Source: Cordilura impudica (Eukaryota > Arthropoda > Insecta > Diptera > Scathophagidae). From it: a stretch of 64,000 nucleotides of DNA. How positions within the stretch are numbered: position 1 is the stretch's first letter; each line of letters opens with the position of its first letter. The stretch covers positions 234,939,836 through 235,003,835 of the forward strand of contig OY821518.1 in the NCBI GenBank assembly GCA_963682025.1, in the 5' to 3' direction. The notes beneath the pieces were generated by a model that saw only the letters and a list, made by a program, of their open reading frames with translations, had not been told where the DNA came from and made no database searches. A program made the translations under genes and the position numbers. Below are positions 44,148 through 54,675 of this stretch, piece after piece.

Positions 44148-46349
44148 ATGTTTTCTGAAATTCTATTGATGTTTTCTGAAATTCAATTGATCTTTTCTGA
44201 AATACAATTAATGTTTTCTGAAATTTTATTGATGTTTTCTGAAATACAGTTTATATTTTCTGAACTTCTATTGATGTTTTCTGAAATTCAATTGATGTTT
44301 TCTGAAATACAATTGATGTTTTCTGAAATTCAATTGATGTTTTCTGAAATTCCATTTATGTTTTCTGAAATTCAAATGATCTTTTCTGAAATACAATTAA
44401 TGTTTTCTGAAATACAATTGATGTTTTCTGAAATACAGTTTATGTTTTCTGAAATTCTACTGACGTTTTCTGAAATTCAATTGATCTTTTCTGAAATACA
44501 ATTAATGTTTTCTGAAACACAATTGATGTTTTCTGAAATTCTACTGACGTTTTCTGAAATTCAATTGATCTTTTCTGGAATACAATTAATGTTTTCTGAA
44601 ATACAATTGATGTTTTCTGAAATACAGTTTATGTTTTCTGAAATTCATTGATGTTTTCTGAAATACAATTGTTGTTTTCTGAAATTCTATTGATGTTTTC
44701 TGAAATTCGAATGATGTTTTCTGAAATACAATTGATGTTTTCTGAAATACAATTGATGTTTTCTGATATTCTATTGATGTTTTCTGTAATTCTATTGATG
44801 TTTTCTGAAATTCAATTGATCTATTTTGAAATACAATTAATGTTTTCTGAAATTTTATTGATGTTTTCTGAAATACAGTTTATGTTTTCTGAAATTCTAT
44901 TGGTGTTTTCTGAAATACAATTGATGTTTTCTGAAATTATATTGATGGTTTCTGAAATACAGTTGATGTTTTCTGAAATTCTATTTATGTTTTCTGAAAT
45001 TCAAATGATGTTTTCTGAAATTCTATTGATGTTTTCTGAAATACAATTGATGTTTTCTGAAATTCTATTGATGTTTTCTGAAATTCAATTGATCTTTTCT
45101 GAAATACAATTAATGTTTTCTGAAATTTTATTGATGTTTTCTGAAATACAGTTTATGTTTTCTGAAATTCTATTGATGTTTTCTGAAATACAATTGATGT
45201 TTTCTGAAATACAATTGATGTTTTCTGAAATAATATTGATGTTTTCTGAAATACAATTGATGTTTTCTGAAATACAATTGATGTTTTCTGAAATAATATT
45301 GATGTTTTCTGAAATTCAATTGATCTTTTCTGAAATACAATTAATGTTTTCTGAAATTTTATTGATGTTTTCTGAAATACAGTTTATGTTTTCTGAAATT
45401 CTATTGATGTTTTCTGAAATACAATTGATGTTTTCTGAAATACAATTGATGTTTTCTGAAATTCTATTGATGTTTTCTGAAATACAATTGATGTTTTCTG
45501 AAATTCTATTTATGTTTTCTGAAATTCAATTGATCTTTTCTGAAATACAATTAATGTTTTCTGAAATTTTATTGATGTTTTCTGAAATACAGTTTATGTT
45601 TTCTGAAATTCTATTGATGTTTTCTGAAATACAATTGATGTTTTCTGAAATACAATTGATGTTTTCTGAAATAATATTGATGTTTTCTGAAATACAATTG
45701 ATGTTTTCTGAAATACAATTGATGTTTTCTGAAATAATATTGATGTTTTCTGAAATTCAATTGATCTTTTCTGAAATACAATTAATGTTTTCTGAAATTT
45801 TATTGATGTTTTCTGAAATACAGTTTATGTTTTCTGAAATTCTATTGATGTTTTCTGAAATTCAATTGATCTTTTCTGAAATACAATTAATGTTTTCTGA
45901 AATTTTATTGATGTTTTCTGAAATACAGTTTATGTTTTCTGAAATTCTATTGATGTTTTCTGAAACACAATTGATGTTTTCTGAAATTATATTGATGGTT
46001 TCTGAAATACAAATGATGTTTTCTGAAATTATATTGATGTTTTCTGAAACTCTATTTATGTTTTCTGAAATACAATTAATGTTTTCTGAAATTTTATTGA
46101 TGTTTTCTGAAAGACAGTTTATGTTTTCTGAAATTCTATTGATGGTTTCTGAAATACAATTGATGTTTTCTGAAATTCTATTGATGCTTTCTGAAATTCA
46201 ATTGATGTTTTCTGAAACTCGAATGATGTTTTCTGAAATTATATTGATGTTTTCTGAAATTCTATTTATGTTTTCTAAAATTATATTGATGGTTTCTGAA
46301 ATACAATTGATGTTTTCTAAAATACAATTGATGTTTTTTGAAAGACAAT
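44148..46349 (+). repeat. 21-bp minisatellite with higher-order structure, about 105 units
   Basis: The same 21-bp unit is organised in a higher-order period. The variant ATTCAATTGATCTTTTCTG recurs near 45084, 45315, 45526 and 45757, spaced 231, 211 and 231 bp (11, 10 and 11 units), with the same unit order between. Another recurs after 105 bp (5 units). The frame is open across 571 codons only because the unit is a multiple of three. Confidence 0.95.
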
Positions 46350-46512
46350 TGGAAAATGTTTAGAAAAGAATATTTCATAATTTTTTCACAAATACAATCA
46401 GATAAAGTCACACCGATTTACACTTCAGCTCACACCGATGTGTTACGCTGTTTTTTCGATTGTATTGTGAAATAGAAATTTACCCCCCCCTGCGTATAGA
46501 TATTTACACATC
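44148..46512 (+). mobile_element. minisatellite-carrying element, copy 3 (left end missing)
   Basis: The array starts directly in unrelated sequence at 44148 without the proximal TCATGTGAG region, so this copy is truncated. The distal region from 46350 (a CAATTGGAAAATGTTTAG block, CACACCGATTTACACTTCAG, CACACCGATGTGTTACG) to ATATTTACACATC at 46512 matches copies 1 and 2 almost base for base. Confidence 0.85.
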
Positions 46513-46554
46513 AAAAGCTGGGACTACATTTTCTTGAAACCCATTTTTTTATTT

Positions 46555-46790
46555 TTTGGCAATTTTTGACTTTGGCGATTATTGTTTTCCGCGATTTTCG
46601 GTTTGTCAATTTTTGGCTTTGGCGATTTTTGTTATTCGCGATTATCGGTTTTGCCGATTTTTGATTTTGGCGAATTTTGTTTTTTATTGGTATTTTTAAT
46701 GTTGGCGACTTTTGCTTTTGCGATTTTTTATTTTGCCAATTTTGGAATTTTATCGATTTTTGGCTTTAGCTTTTTTTGTTTTCTATCCCA
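46555..46790 (+). repeat. degenerate GGCGATTTTTG tandem repeat
   Basis: Variants of GGCGATTTTTGNTTT recur about every 15-30 bp (TTGGCGATTATTG, CGCGATTTTCGG, TTGGCGATTTTTG, GCCGATTTTTGATT, TTGGCGAATTTTG, TTGGCGACTTTTG). It immediately follows minisatellite copy 3. It yields a meaningless Phe-rich frame. Confidence 0.7.
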
Positions 46791-46834
46791 AGGCTTTCAC
46801 TATTACAGTACTCCAGTAATATGATACTAATTAT

Positions 46835-47460
46835 TTATTTTGTATGGATGATGCTACGCCCTCTGTTCCGATCTCGCCCATTCCAATGAGGACCATTCGA
46901 TTTAGGAGGTAACATTTTAGTTACAGATGCTGAGAAACATTCAAAGAGGTGATAAAATGTGTGCAAACACAAGTCCAAGTTATCATTGCAACGATGGAGT
47001 TGTAAATCTTGGTAATTAGTTTTATTATAGCAGAAGATTTTATCGCTGTGAGCTAACTTTTTTTTATGAAGAGGATAGGAACAAAAGCAAGATATCTCAA
47101 GTGTTGGATGGTATATATCTTCCGGATTAGAATTAGGGCTATGCCACAATATTGAAAAGACATTAGGTTCATTAACGAAAATAAGGTCGAACAGTCTACC
47201 AAATGCATTTGTGCTGGAGTTGACTTGGAAAAGACAATTTTCCAATAAACCATGAATAGATGCAGCTAAAGAATCGGAATAATGAGATGGAACTAAATAA
47301 TTGGTATCAGGATCAGCTTTCCAGGATGTAGACGGCATGTTAAAATCTCCAATTAACATTAAAAAATCAGATGGGTTTATATAATTTTGGATTAAATCAA
47401 CAGCCGAGAGTTAGGCGGAATGTATGAGCAAATAATGTATATGGACTTGGAAACTGTTAC
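46835..47460 (-). pseudogene. LINE endonuclease C-terminal fragment
   Basis: The minus strand reads VDLIQNYINPSDFLMLIGDF, then NMPSTSWKADPD. The GDFN motif is the endonuclease catalytic block of Jockey-superfamily LINEs. FGRLFDLIFVNEPNVF and HPTLEISCF follow (the S-H-H type block, partly altered). It ends near 46835 without a reverse transcriptase. A further codon stretch upstream (to about 47460) contains a stop. Confidence 0.75.
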
Positions 47461-47890
47461 TCATCCCCATATTCGTTGATTCCCGCAGGAATCCCCTCTG
47501 TCAGTTATACTGTTTTTAATCGCGAATAACAAAGTATGGAACATTATTTTCATTCACAAAGAAATTGATTTTGTTATTTACGCAGCTGAGTTTAATCTAA
47601 ATCTGTTTCAATTTCAATTATATATTCTTCCCTTATTTACATATTTTGACAAATTTGATATTTACATATGAGGACTTATCTTTACATATCGATATTGTAA
47701 CAAATAATATATAGGATCTAAAGACATTAAATAGTTTTTATATTATTTTTAATGATTTTTAATGGAAAATGGGAGGGAAAAAACATTTATATGATTTAAT
47801 AAATTCAAATACTATCTGAAAATATTTATATGCTTATAGAAGGTTTATTAGAAATAATAGACCTCTATAAGCATATAATTTTCAAATTTG
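47461..47890. other. AT-rich non-coding sequence
   Basis: No feature seen apart from a short local inverted pair near 47830-47878 (ATATGCTTATAGA / CTATAAGCATAT). Confidence 0.5.
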
Positions 47891-47895
47891 TGATT

Positions 47896-47899
47896 TCTT

Positions 47900-47946
<47 letters not shown>

Positions 47947-47950
47947 TTAA
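47896..47950. repeat. (TTTA)n microsatellite, LINE tail
   Basis: About thirteen TTTA repeats form the simple 3' tail of the minus-strand LINE fragment that follows. Confidence 0.85.
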
Positions 47951-48890
47951 TATCTATACAAAGAAAGCCTTCATGGCCCATTATTTATGTATTGAAGATA
48001 ACTTACTATGTACAGTAAACTTATACTTAAAAATAACTTAAAATTTACATATACAATAAAGAAACAGTTCCAGTTTGTAAGTGGCTCCCCAGCCATATGA
48101 ATATTGGAGTAAAAAAGGAAGAAAAAAAAACGTTCATAAAAAGAACCTATGGCAAGAGACACAAAGAAGGAGAAAAAAACATTAAAAAATACAGTTGAAG
48201 TAATCAAGTAGTTTACGTTTATATGTTAATGGGGAATATGAAAATAGTTTAAGACAGTTTGGCAGATAATTCCAGATTTGATAGACACGTACTACGAAAG
48301 AGCGATCATATATTGAAAGATTTCTAATAGGCACATTACTCTGAACGTTCCGAGTTGAATTTATAAAAGAAAAGTAGTTAACCAGTAACTCAGGTTGCTG
48401 GAATTTCATAATTTTATAACAATGAAGTAAAGTACGTAATTTCAAATAATCATCAAAGCTACATTTCAAAAATAAGGGAACAAGATCTCTGACACGATCA
48501 TGATCATGGATTCTTACACTGAACACATAGCGAACCACTTTTCTGATAATTCTATTAAGAATATCTAAATTATACTGCCAAGAACCAGAGAAAACCTCCA
48601 GGCCATAATTGAACTGGGACATAATCAGGGAATGAGCTAAGCGGAATCTTACAATCCTAGGAGTGTATGGTCTTAGAGAGTACAATCTCCTTAACGTGAA
48701 ACAAATTTTATTTAAAAGAGAATTTATATGTTTATCAAAATTAAGCTTCGAATCCAAAATAACACCGAGGCATCTAAGAGAGTCCACATAGGCAATCAAC
48801 TGTCCGTTTAAAAATATCGTAGGAAGAAACAAATTTTGGTTCCGAGAATGAAAGGTGATCGCCTTAGTCTTAGTAGAATTAATCTCTTAA
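47951..48890 (-). pseudogene. LINE C-terminal fragment with 3' UTR
   Basis: From about 48887 the minus strand reads INSTKTKAITFHSRNQN, LFLPTIFLNGQLIAYVDSLR, CLGVILDSKLNFDKHIN and LAHSLIMSQFNYGLEVFSGS, ending LDYFNCIF at 48182. This is the post-YADD C-terminal domain of a LINE reverse transcriptase. A 230-bp 3' UTR leads to the TTTA tail. 216 codons are undisturbed, so this is a fairly young, 5'-truncated insertion. It lies inside or beside a Jockey fragment. Confidence 0.8.
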
Positions 48891-48892
48891 TT

Positions 48893-49571
48893 TTACATTA
48901 TTTCTCTACATTCTTTTAGCAGTGTGTAAGAGGAATTTCTAATTTTGGCTAAGTAATTGTTATTAATCCTTGTTATGAAATCGATAATTTTTTTATAACC
49001 TGTTTCCTCATGAAGAAGATTTGTAGGATAACTCCAGGGGTTTTTATTTATCATTTTAAGACATTCGTTTTGTATAATTTTTAAGAGTTTTAGGTGACAT
49101 TTGGCAGCGTTACTCCAAATAGGACACGCGTATGTTAATATCGGCTTTATAACACTTTTAAAGAGTAGATTTTTGTTTTTGGGGTTTAGAAATGACCTTA
49201 TATTTAGTAGTGGCCATAATGCTTTAAATGATTTTATAGCTTTTTGGCACGTAGCCATAATATGTTGTTTAAATGTAAACTTTTTGTCCAAGAGAACTCC
49301 AAGATATTTGACATTGTTAAGTACATTTTTGGTATTATTTCCAATACGAAGATGACGTCTTGGCAGTCTTTTGGGAGATTTGTTGAATGGAAAAATTATT
49401 GCTTGGGTCTTGTTTGCAATAATTTTGAATTTCTATTTGTGAAAATATTTACTGCTATTTACAAGTCCCTTTTCCATTTTCTTCCGGAGTGCACTTGTAA
49501 ATTTGTTTGAAGAAAGTAATGCAGTATCATCAATGGCGACAAGACTGATCCTTGTGGTAACCCTGTGGTAA
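48893..49571 (-). pseudogene. Jockey-like LINE reverse-transcriptase fragment
   Basis: The minus strand reads AIDDTALLSSNKFTSALRKK (a decayed FADDTA catalytic block). A stop and frameshift follow, then NKTQAIIFPFNKSPKRLPRR, NVKYLGVLLDKKFTFKQHI, KSVIKPILTYACPIWSNAA and KLLKIIQNECLKMI. The same domain occurs in the LINE at 53-62.7 kb (VKYLGVILDPKLKFKDHI, KSIFHSIMFYASPVWSTAT), so both belong to the same broad clade. Confidence 0.8.
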
Positions 49572-49576
49572 TGACC

Positions 49577-49771
49577 TAGCCCGCATGTAAATATAGCATC
49601 CGATGTGAAATTTTTCATATCCGAAGGCAAAGGAAATTAATAAAAATGCCACTCAAATTTGGTTTATGCTTAATTTCTATAACTAATTAGTTGGGCCTAA
49701 AATATAGGCTCTAAACGCATGGTATAGGGTATCGTATAGTCGGTCTAGTCCGACTATAATTTTCTTACTTG
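49577..49771 (-). repeat. R1 5' fragment, reverse
   Basis: It reads inward from 49771 as AACAAGTAAGAAAATTATAG, then GTCGGACTAGACCGAC, ACGATACCCTATACCATGCG and AGGCCCAACTAATTAG. It matches the full copy at 2446 closely over 195 bp and then stops at GGGCTAGGTC. Confidence 0.8.
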
Positions 49772-50089
49772 TTTGATATTGAGGAATGGCCTTCCATTTC
49801 GGGAGAAATTCTTTCAATATTCCAATGCAAATATATCAACATATGTCGCAAGGAAAACTGCAACCGCGTATTTAATTATCCACATGCAAACAAAAACTCT
49901 GAGGATACTCGGCTTATATATAAACCAGAAGTATAACTGTTTTAACCTCATTATCATTATCTACCCGACTTAAGATTATAAAATGTCTATTCAATCCAAA
50001 AATCAATTGCAATACCTAAACTATTCTAAGAAGAATGCTGCCTGCATTCGAAAATGAACATCACATCGGGCACAAACATTTAAAAAAAA

Positions 50090-50288
50090 AACAGATCTTT
50101 AATATTCCAGCATTCCCCGAAGCACTATTAGCATGAATATAATTTATAGACAAAAATTTGTTTCGAAGTGAGACCGGCTTTTTTGTTTTGCCAATAAGAA
50201 GAGATTCAACTTTGTTTGTATCTAAGCATTCCTACAGATGGGTATTGTAACTCTTTCTTTTCATATTTTTCTTCTGGGTGCATTAGAT
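50090..50288 (-). pseudogene. pogo/Tigger transposase relic, middle part
   Basis: On the minus strand, downstream of the hAT insertion, the frames read APRRKI, then ERVTIPICRNA. After a frameshift they read TNKVESLLIGKTKKPVSLRN, then KFLSINYIHANS. The order (KERVT plus a cysteine-containing strand, then L-x-x-LLIGKS-x-KPRSF) is the DDE-domain signature of pogo/Tigger transposases. Together with 52610-52965 it makes one element split by the hAT insertion. Confidence 0.65.
50281..50288 (+). repeat. hAT target-site duplication, left (CATTAGAT)
   Basis: Exact 8-bp copy of 52597-52604; 8 bp is the hAT signature length. Confidence 0.95.
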
Positions 50289-52596
50289 CAGTGCTTCTCA
50301 AACTGTGAGCCGCAGCCCCCTAGGGGGCCGTAGAACTTTTTTAAAGGAGCCGCAAAACATTTAAGTATTTCTACATTTATGTATTTAGTCTTTAAAATAT
50401 TTTTTTTATTTCATAAATTTCTTTGAAAATGGTGTATTCCTAAATTTAAAATTGTAAAATTTGTTCAAATTAAATTTCACAGTAGGCTTAGTTACACAAA
50501 AGCATATTTTTAAACTTTGTTAAATTTTATAAAATTAGATTTTGTAGTAGGCTTAGCTACACAGAAGCATATTTTTTAACTCCCTAGAATTTTATTGAAT
50601 TGCAAAATTTATTTCCGCAGTAGGCTTAGTTAGTTTGCAAAAAGAAGCACATTTTTAAATTTTATCTTCATTTAGTGATGTGCTTTCAACATTGACGATT
50701 TTTGTAGTTTTTTTTTTATGTAATATGTATTAAAAAAGTTAAAAAAGTGAATATATTTAAGCAAAAAAAAGTATAATTAAATATTATAAAATAATTATAT
50801 ATCTTTCTATATTCACGGTAATTATTATTATTTCTTCTAATTAGGTGATAAATTTAACTATTATTTTCTTAAAATTTTAACGATTTTAGTACGGGTTTAA
50901 AAATGGATAAGTGGCTAATAAAAATACCTAAAGAGCGAGAAAATTATGAAAGTGTACATGAATTAATAGAACTTAAATCTGAACATCTACAAGAACCAGT
51001 AAAATTATCATCTTTACCAGGAAATTCGACTTCAACATCGATATTAACAACTGGTAATAAGAGAAAAGTCGCCGCAGATAATACACCTCAATTGAAAAAT
51101 CGTAAATATAATACTGATTATTTTAAATATGGATTTATTTCGTCAACATTTAATAATCAAGAAAGACCTATGTGTGTAATTTGTTTCACCCAACTATCAA
51201 ACGATAGTATGAGGCCAGGAAAACTACTGCTTCATTTAACTACTTTGCACCCAGAATATCAAAGTAAGCCACTCGAATTTTTTCAAAGAAAGGCAGCAGA
51301 TAAAAAGGAACAAACTTGTTCTCTTATAAAATATACAAAACTTAATGATGACCTGCTAAAAGTATCTTTCGATACTGCCCTATTAATTGCAAAAAACAAA
51401 AAACCTTATACGATAGGAGAAGATCTTATATTACCAGCAGCAATTAAAATTTGTGAAACTATATACAGTGAAAAAATTGCTAATGCTTTGAAGTCTATTC
51501 CCATCTCAAACGATACTATGAAAAGAAGAATTGATAGCATGGGATATAATATTAAAACCCAATTAATATCTCGCATTAAACAGAGCAACTTCTTCGCGAT
51601 ACAAATTGATGAATCTACTGATATATCAAATTACGCGCAGTTAATGGTTTTTGTAAGATATCAGTATAACTTCCAAATTCATGATGATTTACTTTTTTGT
51701 CGGGAGCTATTAACTTCAACAAGAGGTATTGATATTTTCGTAAAAGTAGATGAGTTCTTTTCAGAGAATAAACTTGAATGGTCAAATTGTGTAGGAGTGT
51801 GTACAGATGGTGCAGCAGCGATGACTGGGAGAATTTCTGGATTCAATGCAGAAGTATAAAAAGTATCACCAGATGCGCAACATATTCACTGCGTAATACA
51901 CAGAGAACATTTAGTTTTTCGACGAATGTATTCCGAACTCAGTGAAATTTTGAGTGGCATTACAACTGTTGTTAATTTTGTAAAAAATCGTGCTTTAAAC
52001 TCGAGATGGTTTAATATTTTATGTAAGGAGATGGGATCAGTGCATGAGGTTTTGTTATATCATACTGAAGTAAGGTGGCTTTCACGTGGAAAAGTTTTAA
52101 ATAGAATTTTAGAACTTAAAGATGAGTTACGATTATTTCTTTTAGATAAAAAAAACCAGATCTTGCTACGCACTTTAGTGATGAAAGTTGGATGTGTTTA
52201 GCATCACATTTAGCAGATTTTTTTGCTAAAATAAATGAATTAAATCATTCTCTGCAGGGAAAAGAAACCAATATTTTAGTTTTGAATACAAAACCTATTG
52301 CTTTTCAATAAAAACTTTGTTCATGGTCAAACTCTATTAACGAAGGAAATATGGAAATGTTCCCATGTCTGAATGAGTTTGTTTGCACCAATGAAATATC
52401 AATATCAAATTCAATTAAAAAAACATTACTGAATCATATTGATTAATCCAAAAGATTTTTTGCTAAATATTTACCAAACATGAACGAGGAACGAAAATAC
52501 GACTGGATAAGGATGCCATTTGTTAAAACATTGAAATATGAAACTTTTGTTTCGGAATTTAGGGAGCCGCAATATGAAGAAGTTTGAGAAGCACTG
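50289..52596 (+). mobile_element. hAT element (ZBED/SCAND3-like), inside a pogo/Tigger relic
   Basis: The termini are CAGTGCTTCTCAAACT at 50289 and its exact inverse ending at 52596, inside a perfect CATTAGAT duplication. Subterminal GAGCCGCAGC / GGGAGCCGCAAT words occur at both ends. A plus-strand transposase pseudogene runs from 50903. The element is 2.3 kb, and the transposase C-terminal dimerisation region appears to be deleted. Confidence 0.95.
50903..52590 (+). pseudogene. hAT transposase, broken
   Basis: The start MDKWLIK at 50903 is the usual start of this subfamily. A BED-type zinc finger follows (CVICFTQL, then LHLTTLHPEY). The first catalytic Asp lies in FFAIQIDESTDIS, followed by LMVFVRYQY. 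The second lies in CVGVCTDGAAAMTG. A TAA at 51857-51859 interrupts the frame, which continues HCVIHREHLVFRRM (with the CxxH step), ALNSRWFN and HTEVRWLSRGKVLNR. A slip in an A run near 52155 shifts it again (HFSDESWMCLASHLADFF), with further stops. The frame runs into the terminal repeat without the hATC dimerisation block, so the 3' coding end is missing. Confidence 0.9.
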
Positions 52597-52604
52597 CATT
52601 AGAT
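52597..52604 (+). repeat. hAT target-site duplication, right (CATTAGAT)
   Basis: Exact copy of 50281-50288, immediately outside CACTG. Confidence 0.95.
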
Positions 52605-52965
52605 CCTCCAATAAAGTCCCCTTTCATGGGCATTGAAAATTACATCATGTATTAAATCATTGTCTCTTATAACATTTTGCAATTTTTGTTTAAATGGCTT
52701 CACTAAATTTGCTCTTGATGATAACTAGTCACCAGATTCCTGAAGAAGTATTATGCCATTTTTTTTTTTAATCTAACTAACCAACCGTCTTTTGTATGGA
52801 AACTTCCTTCACAGAACTTGTTTTATATTTGTAGAGCTATTCATTTTAATGCCATTCCATTCCCTGGTACAAATGTTTTTCCTTGATTGAGAAACCAATC
52901 GAAAACTTCTTCTCTACCTTCTCTATACAGTCTCTGATTGACCGCGATCATAAACAGACCTACTG
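52605..52965 (-). pseudogene. pogo/Tigger transposase relic, N-terminal part
   Basis: The minus strand reads VGLFMIAVNQRLYREGREEV, then FDWFLNQGKTFVPGNGMALK and SFHTKDGWLVRLKKK. This is the CENP-B-type second helix-turn-helix of pogo/Tigger transposases (VFDWF-x-x-x-R..., GWL-x-RFKKR). Several stops are present. It continues on the other side of the hAT element at 50288. Confidence 0.6.
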
Positions 52966-53071
52966 TGTGTGCTTAAGATTTCTTAAAAGCTATTAATATA
53001 CAATTCTATTTTCGTTTAAATATACGGCTTAATATTGTGTTAAAAACAAAGGGATTAGTTATTCCTCATAC

Positions 53072-54055
53072 TTGAATTTTACAAACACCAACTATTTTCA
53101 ACTACTTCAAACAATTGATGATGAAGATGATAGTGATGTTATAATTAATAAACAAATTAAGGAACATATCCCTACAATTACTATTTTAAAGTGTAAAATT
53201 ATTCAAATTCATGATTTGTGTAAACAGCTTAAAATCACAAACTATTCTATACGCAAAATATCCATTGGTCTAAAAGTATTTTGCACTACTAAAGATGACT
53301 TCAATCTGGTATGTAAAGAACTGAATTCTAAATTCGATTTTTTTACATATGGCACGAAAGATGATAAACCTGTTTTACTTGGTCTTGAAAAGTTTGACCC
53401 TTTAGTAATCAAAGGCAAATTAATCACTATGGGACTATCGTGCTTAGACGTTAAGCTTGTTACTAAAGCAACAGGAACACATAACGGTTAAGGAGATTAA
53501 ACAAAATTATTCCGTAATAGAATATGTAAAAGTCAAATGGGACTATCAAAGGCGTAGGCAATGCAAAATAACCCAGTGCCACAACTGCCAAATGCTGGGA
53601 CACGGCTCAAGTCGTTGCAATGTTAAATCATTCTGTGCAAATTGTGCTGGAAACCACAAAATAACAGAATGTAAGTCTGACGTAATTTTATGTGTCAACT
53701 GTAATGGAAACCACAAATCTCTATCGCACGAATGCCCAAGTAGGCTAAAGTTCCAACAAATCAGACAACGAGCGCAACCCAGGACTTTGTGAGCCCGTCA
53801 ACATCACATCAATACTAGTTATTCCAATAATAACAATGAAAACTATAACAAAGATTTTCCGAATATTTTAAATGAAAAAAATTCCAACAATAGCCATAAT
53901 TGGCAACAACAAAAAAACAATAACAGCAATATATTTTCTTTAGAAGAAATAAAAAACCTAACTGTAAAGCTGATCTCAAAACTTAGATCCTGTAAATCCA
54001 AGGAAGACCAGTTTGAAGTTATTACTTCACTGGCTTGCAAATTTCTTTATAAATG
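53072..54055 (+). pseudogene. LINE 4 ORF1 (gag-like, three CCHC knuckles)
   Basis: The first frame (to 53491) reads PTITILKCKIIQIHDLCKQL, then KVFCTTKDDFNLVCKELN, an RRM-like fold as in Jockey-type ORF1. After a frameshift near 53470 the frame continues QCHNCQMLGHGSSRC (CX2CX4HX4C), FCANCAGNHKITEC (CX2CX3HX4C) and CVNCNGNHKSLSHEC (CX2CX3HX6C). An in-frame TGA follows at about 53790, then an Asn-rich tail ending CKFLYK. The ORF1 stop overlaps the ORF2 start as ATGA at 54052-54056, a normal Jockey arrangement. It would bind the element RNA. Confidence 0.85.
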
Positions 54056-54675
54056 AATACAAATTTATGTATAGTATCATGGAATGCTAGAGGCGTTCGT
54101 AACAAAAAAGAAGAGCTTTTTGATTTCTTATCTAAGAATAACATTCATATTTGCCTCATCTCTGAAACCTGGCTTAAAAACAATATTTCAATTAAACACA
54201 ATGATTTCTATTGCTACAGATGTGATCGCGAATCTGCTAGAGGAGGTGGAGTAGCAGTTTTGGTACGGAAAAATGTAGAACACACTCTATTGCCACCGCT
54301 ACAAACTGTTCTTATTGAAAACATCGGAGTTAAAATACGCGAGGCAAATGGTAATTATTTAAGTATATATTCGTGTTATTTTCCAGGTGGTGCTGCTGGT
54401 AATAACAATGTAAAAAAACAACATTTCAAATCGGATCTTCTTAAATTATCACGAGCAAATTTTACAAATGAGGATACAAATTACAACTGTGCGCAAATAG
54501 AATCTATGATCTCAACATTTAATATTACCGTTAAATCTGCAATTAACCAAAGTGTACCCTGTAGAGTAGCAGCTCCCAACCGCCAAACCCTCCCCCAATA
54601 TATAAAGCACTTGATACAATTATGGAATGTTTATAGAAGAAATTGGAAACGTTTTCGGGATCCAACTGATTTTAT
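54053..54675 (+). pseudogene. LINE 4 ORF2, endonuclease part with internal deletion
   Basis: It reads LCIVSWNARGVRNKKEELFD, then ICLISETWLKN (catalytic Glu in SETW) and CDRESARGGGVAVLVRKNV. It then jumps from YFPGGAAGN / HFKSDLLKL directly to the linker before the reverse transcriptase (RQTLPQYIKHLIQLWNVYRR, then NWKRFRDPT). The GDFN and SDH catalytic blocks are missing, so the endonuclease was already defective apart from the E1 insertion. Confidence 0.85.

Noticed and set aside
44648..46363. 571-codon frame encoding repeated MFSEIQL, and similar frames at 4713-5933 and 37095-39326, as a repetitive protein
   Set aside because: The 21-bp unit is a multiple of three and lacks a stop in this frame, so openness is automatic. 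The reverse strand also has open frames. Arrays occur in both orientations, lie inside a mobile element, and have no start context, splice or domain evidence.
46582..46824. Phe-rich membrane-like 80-codon frame
   Set aside because: It arises from degenerate GGCGATTTTTG tandem repeats.
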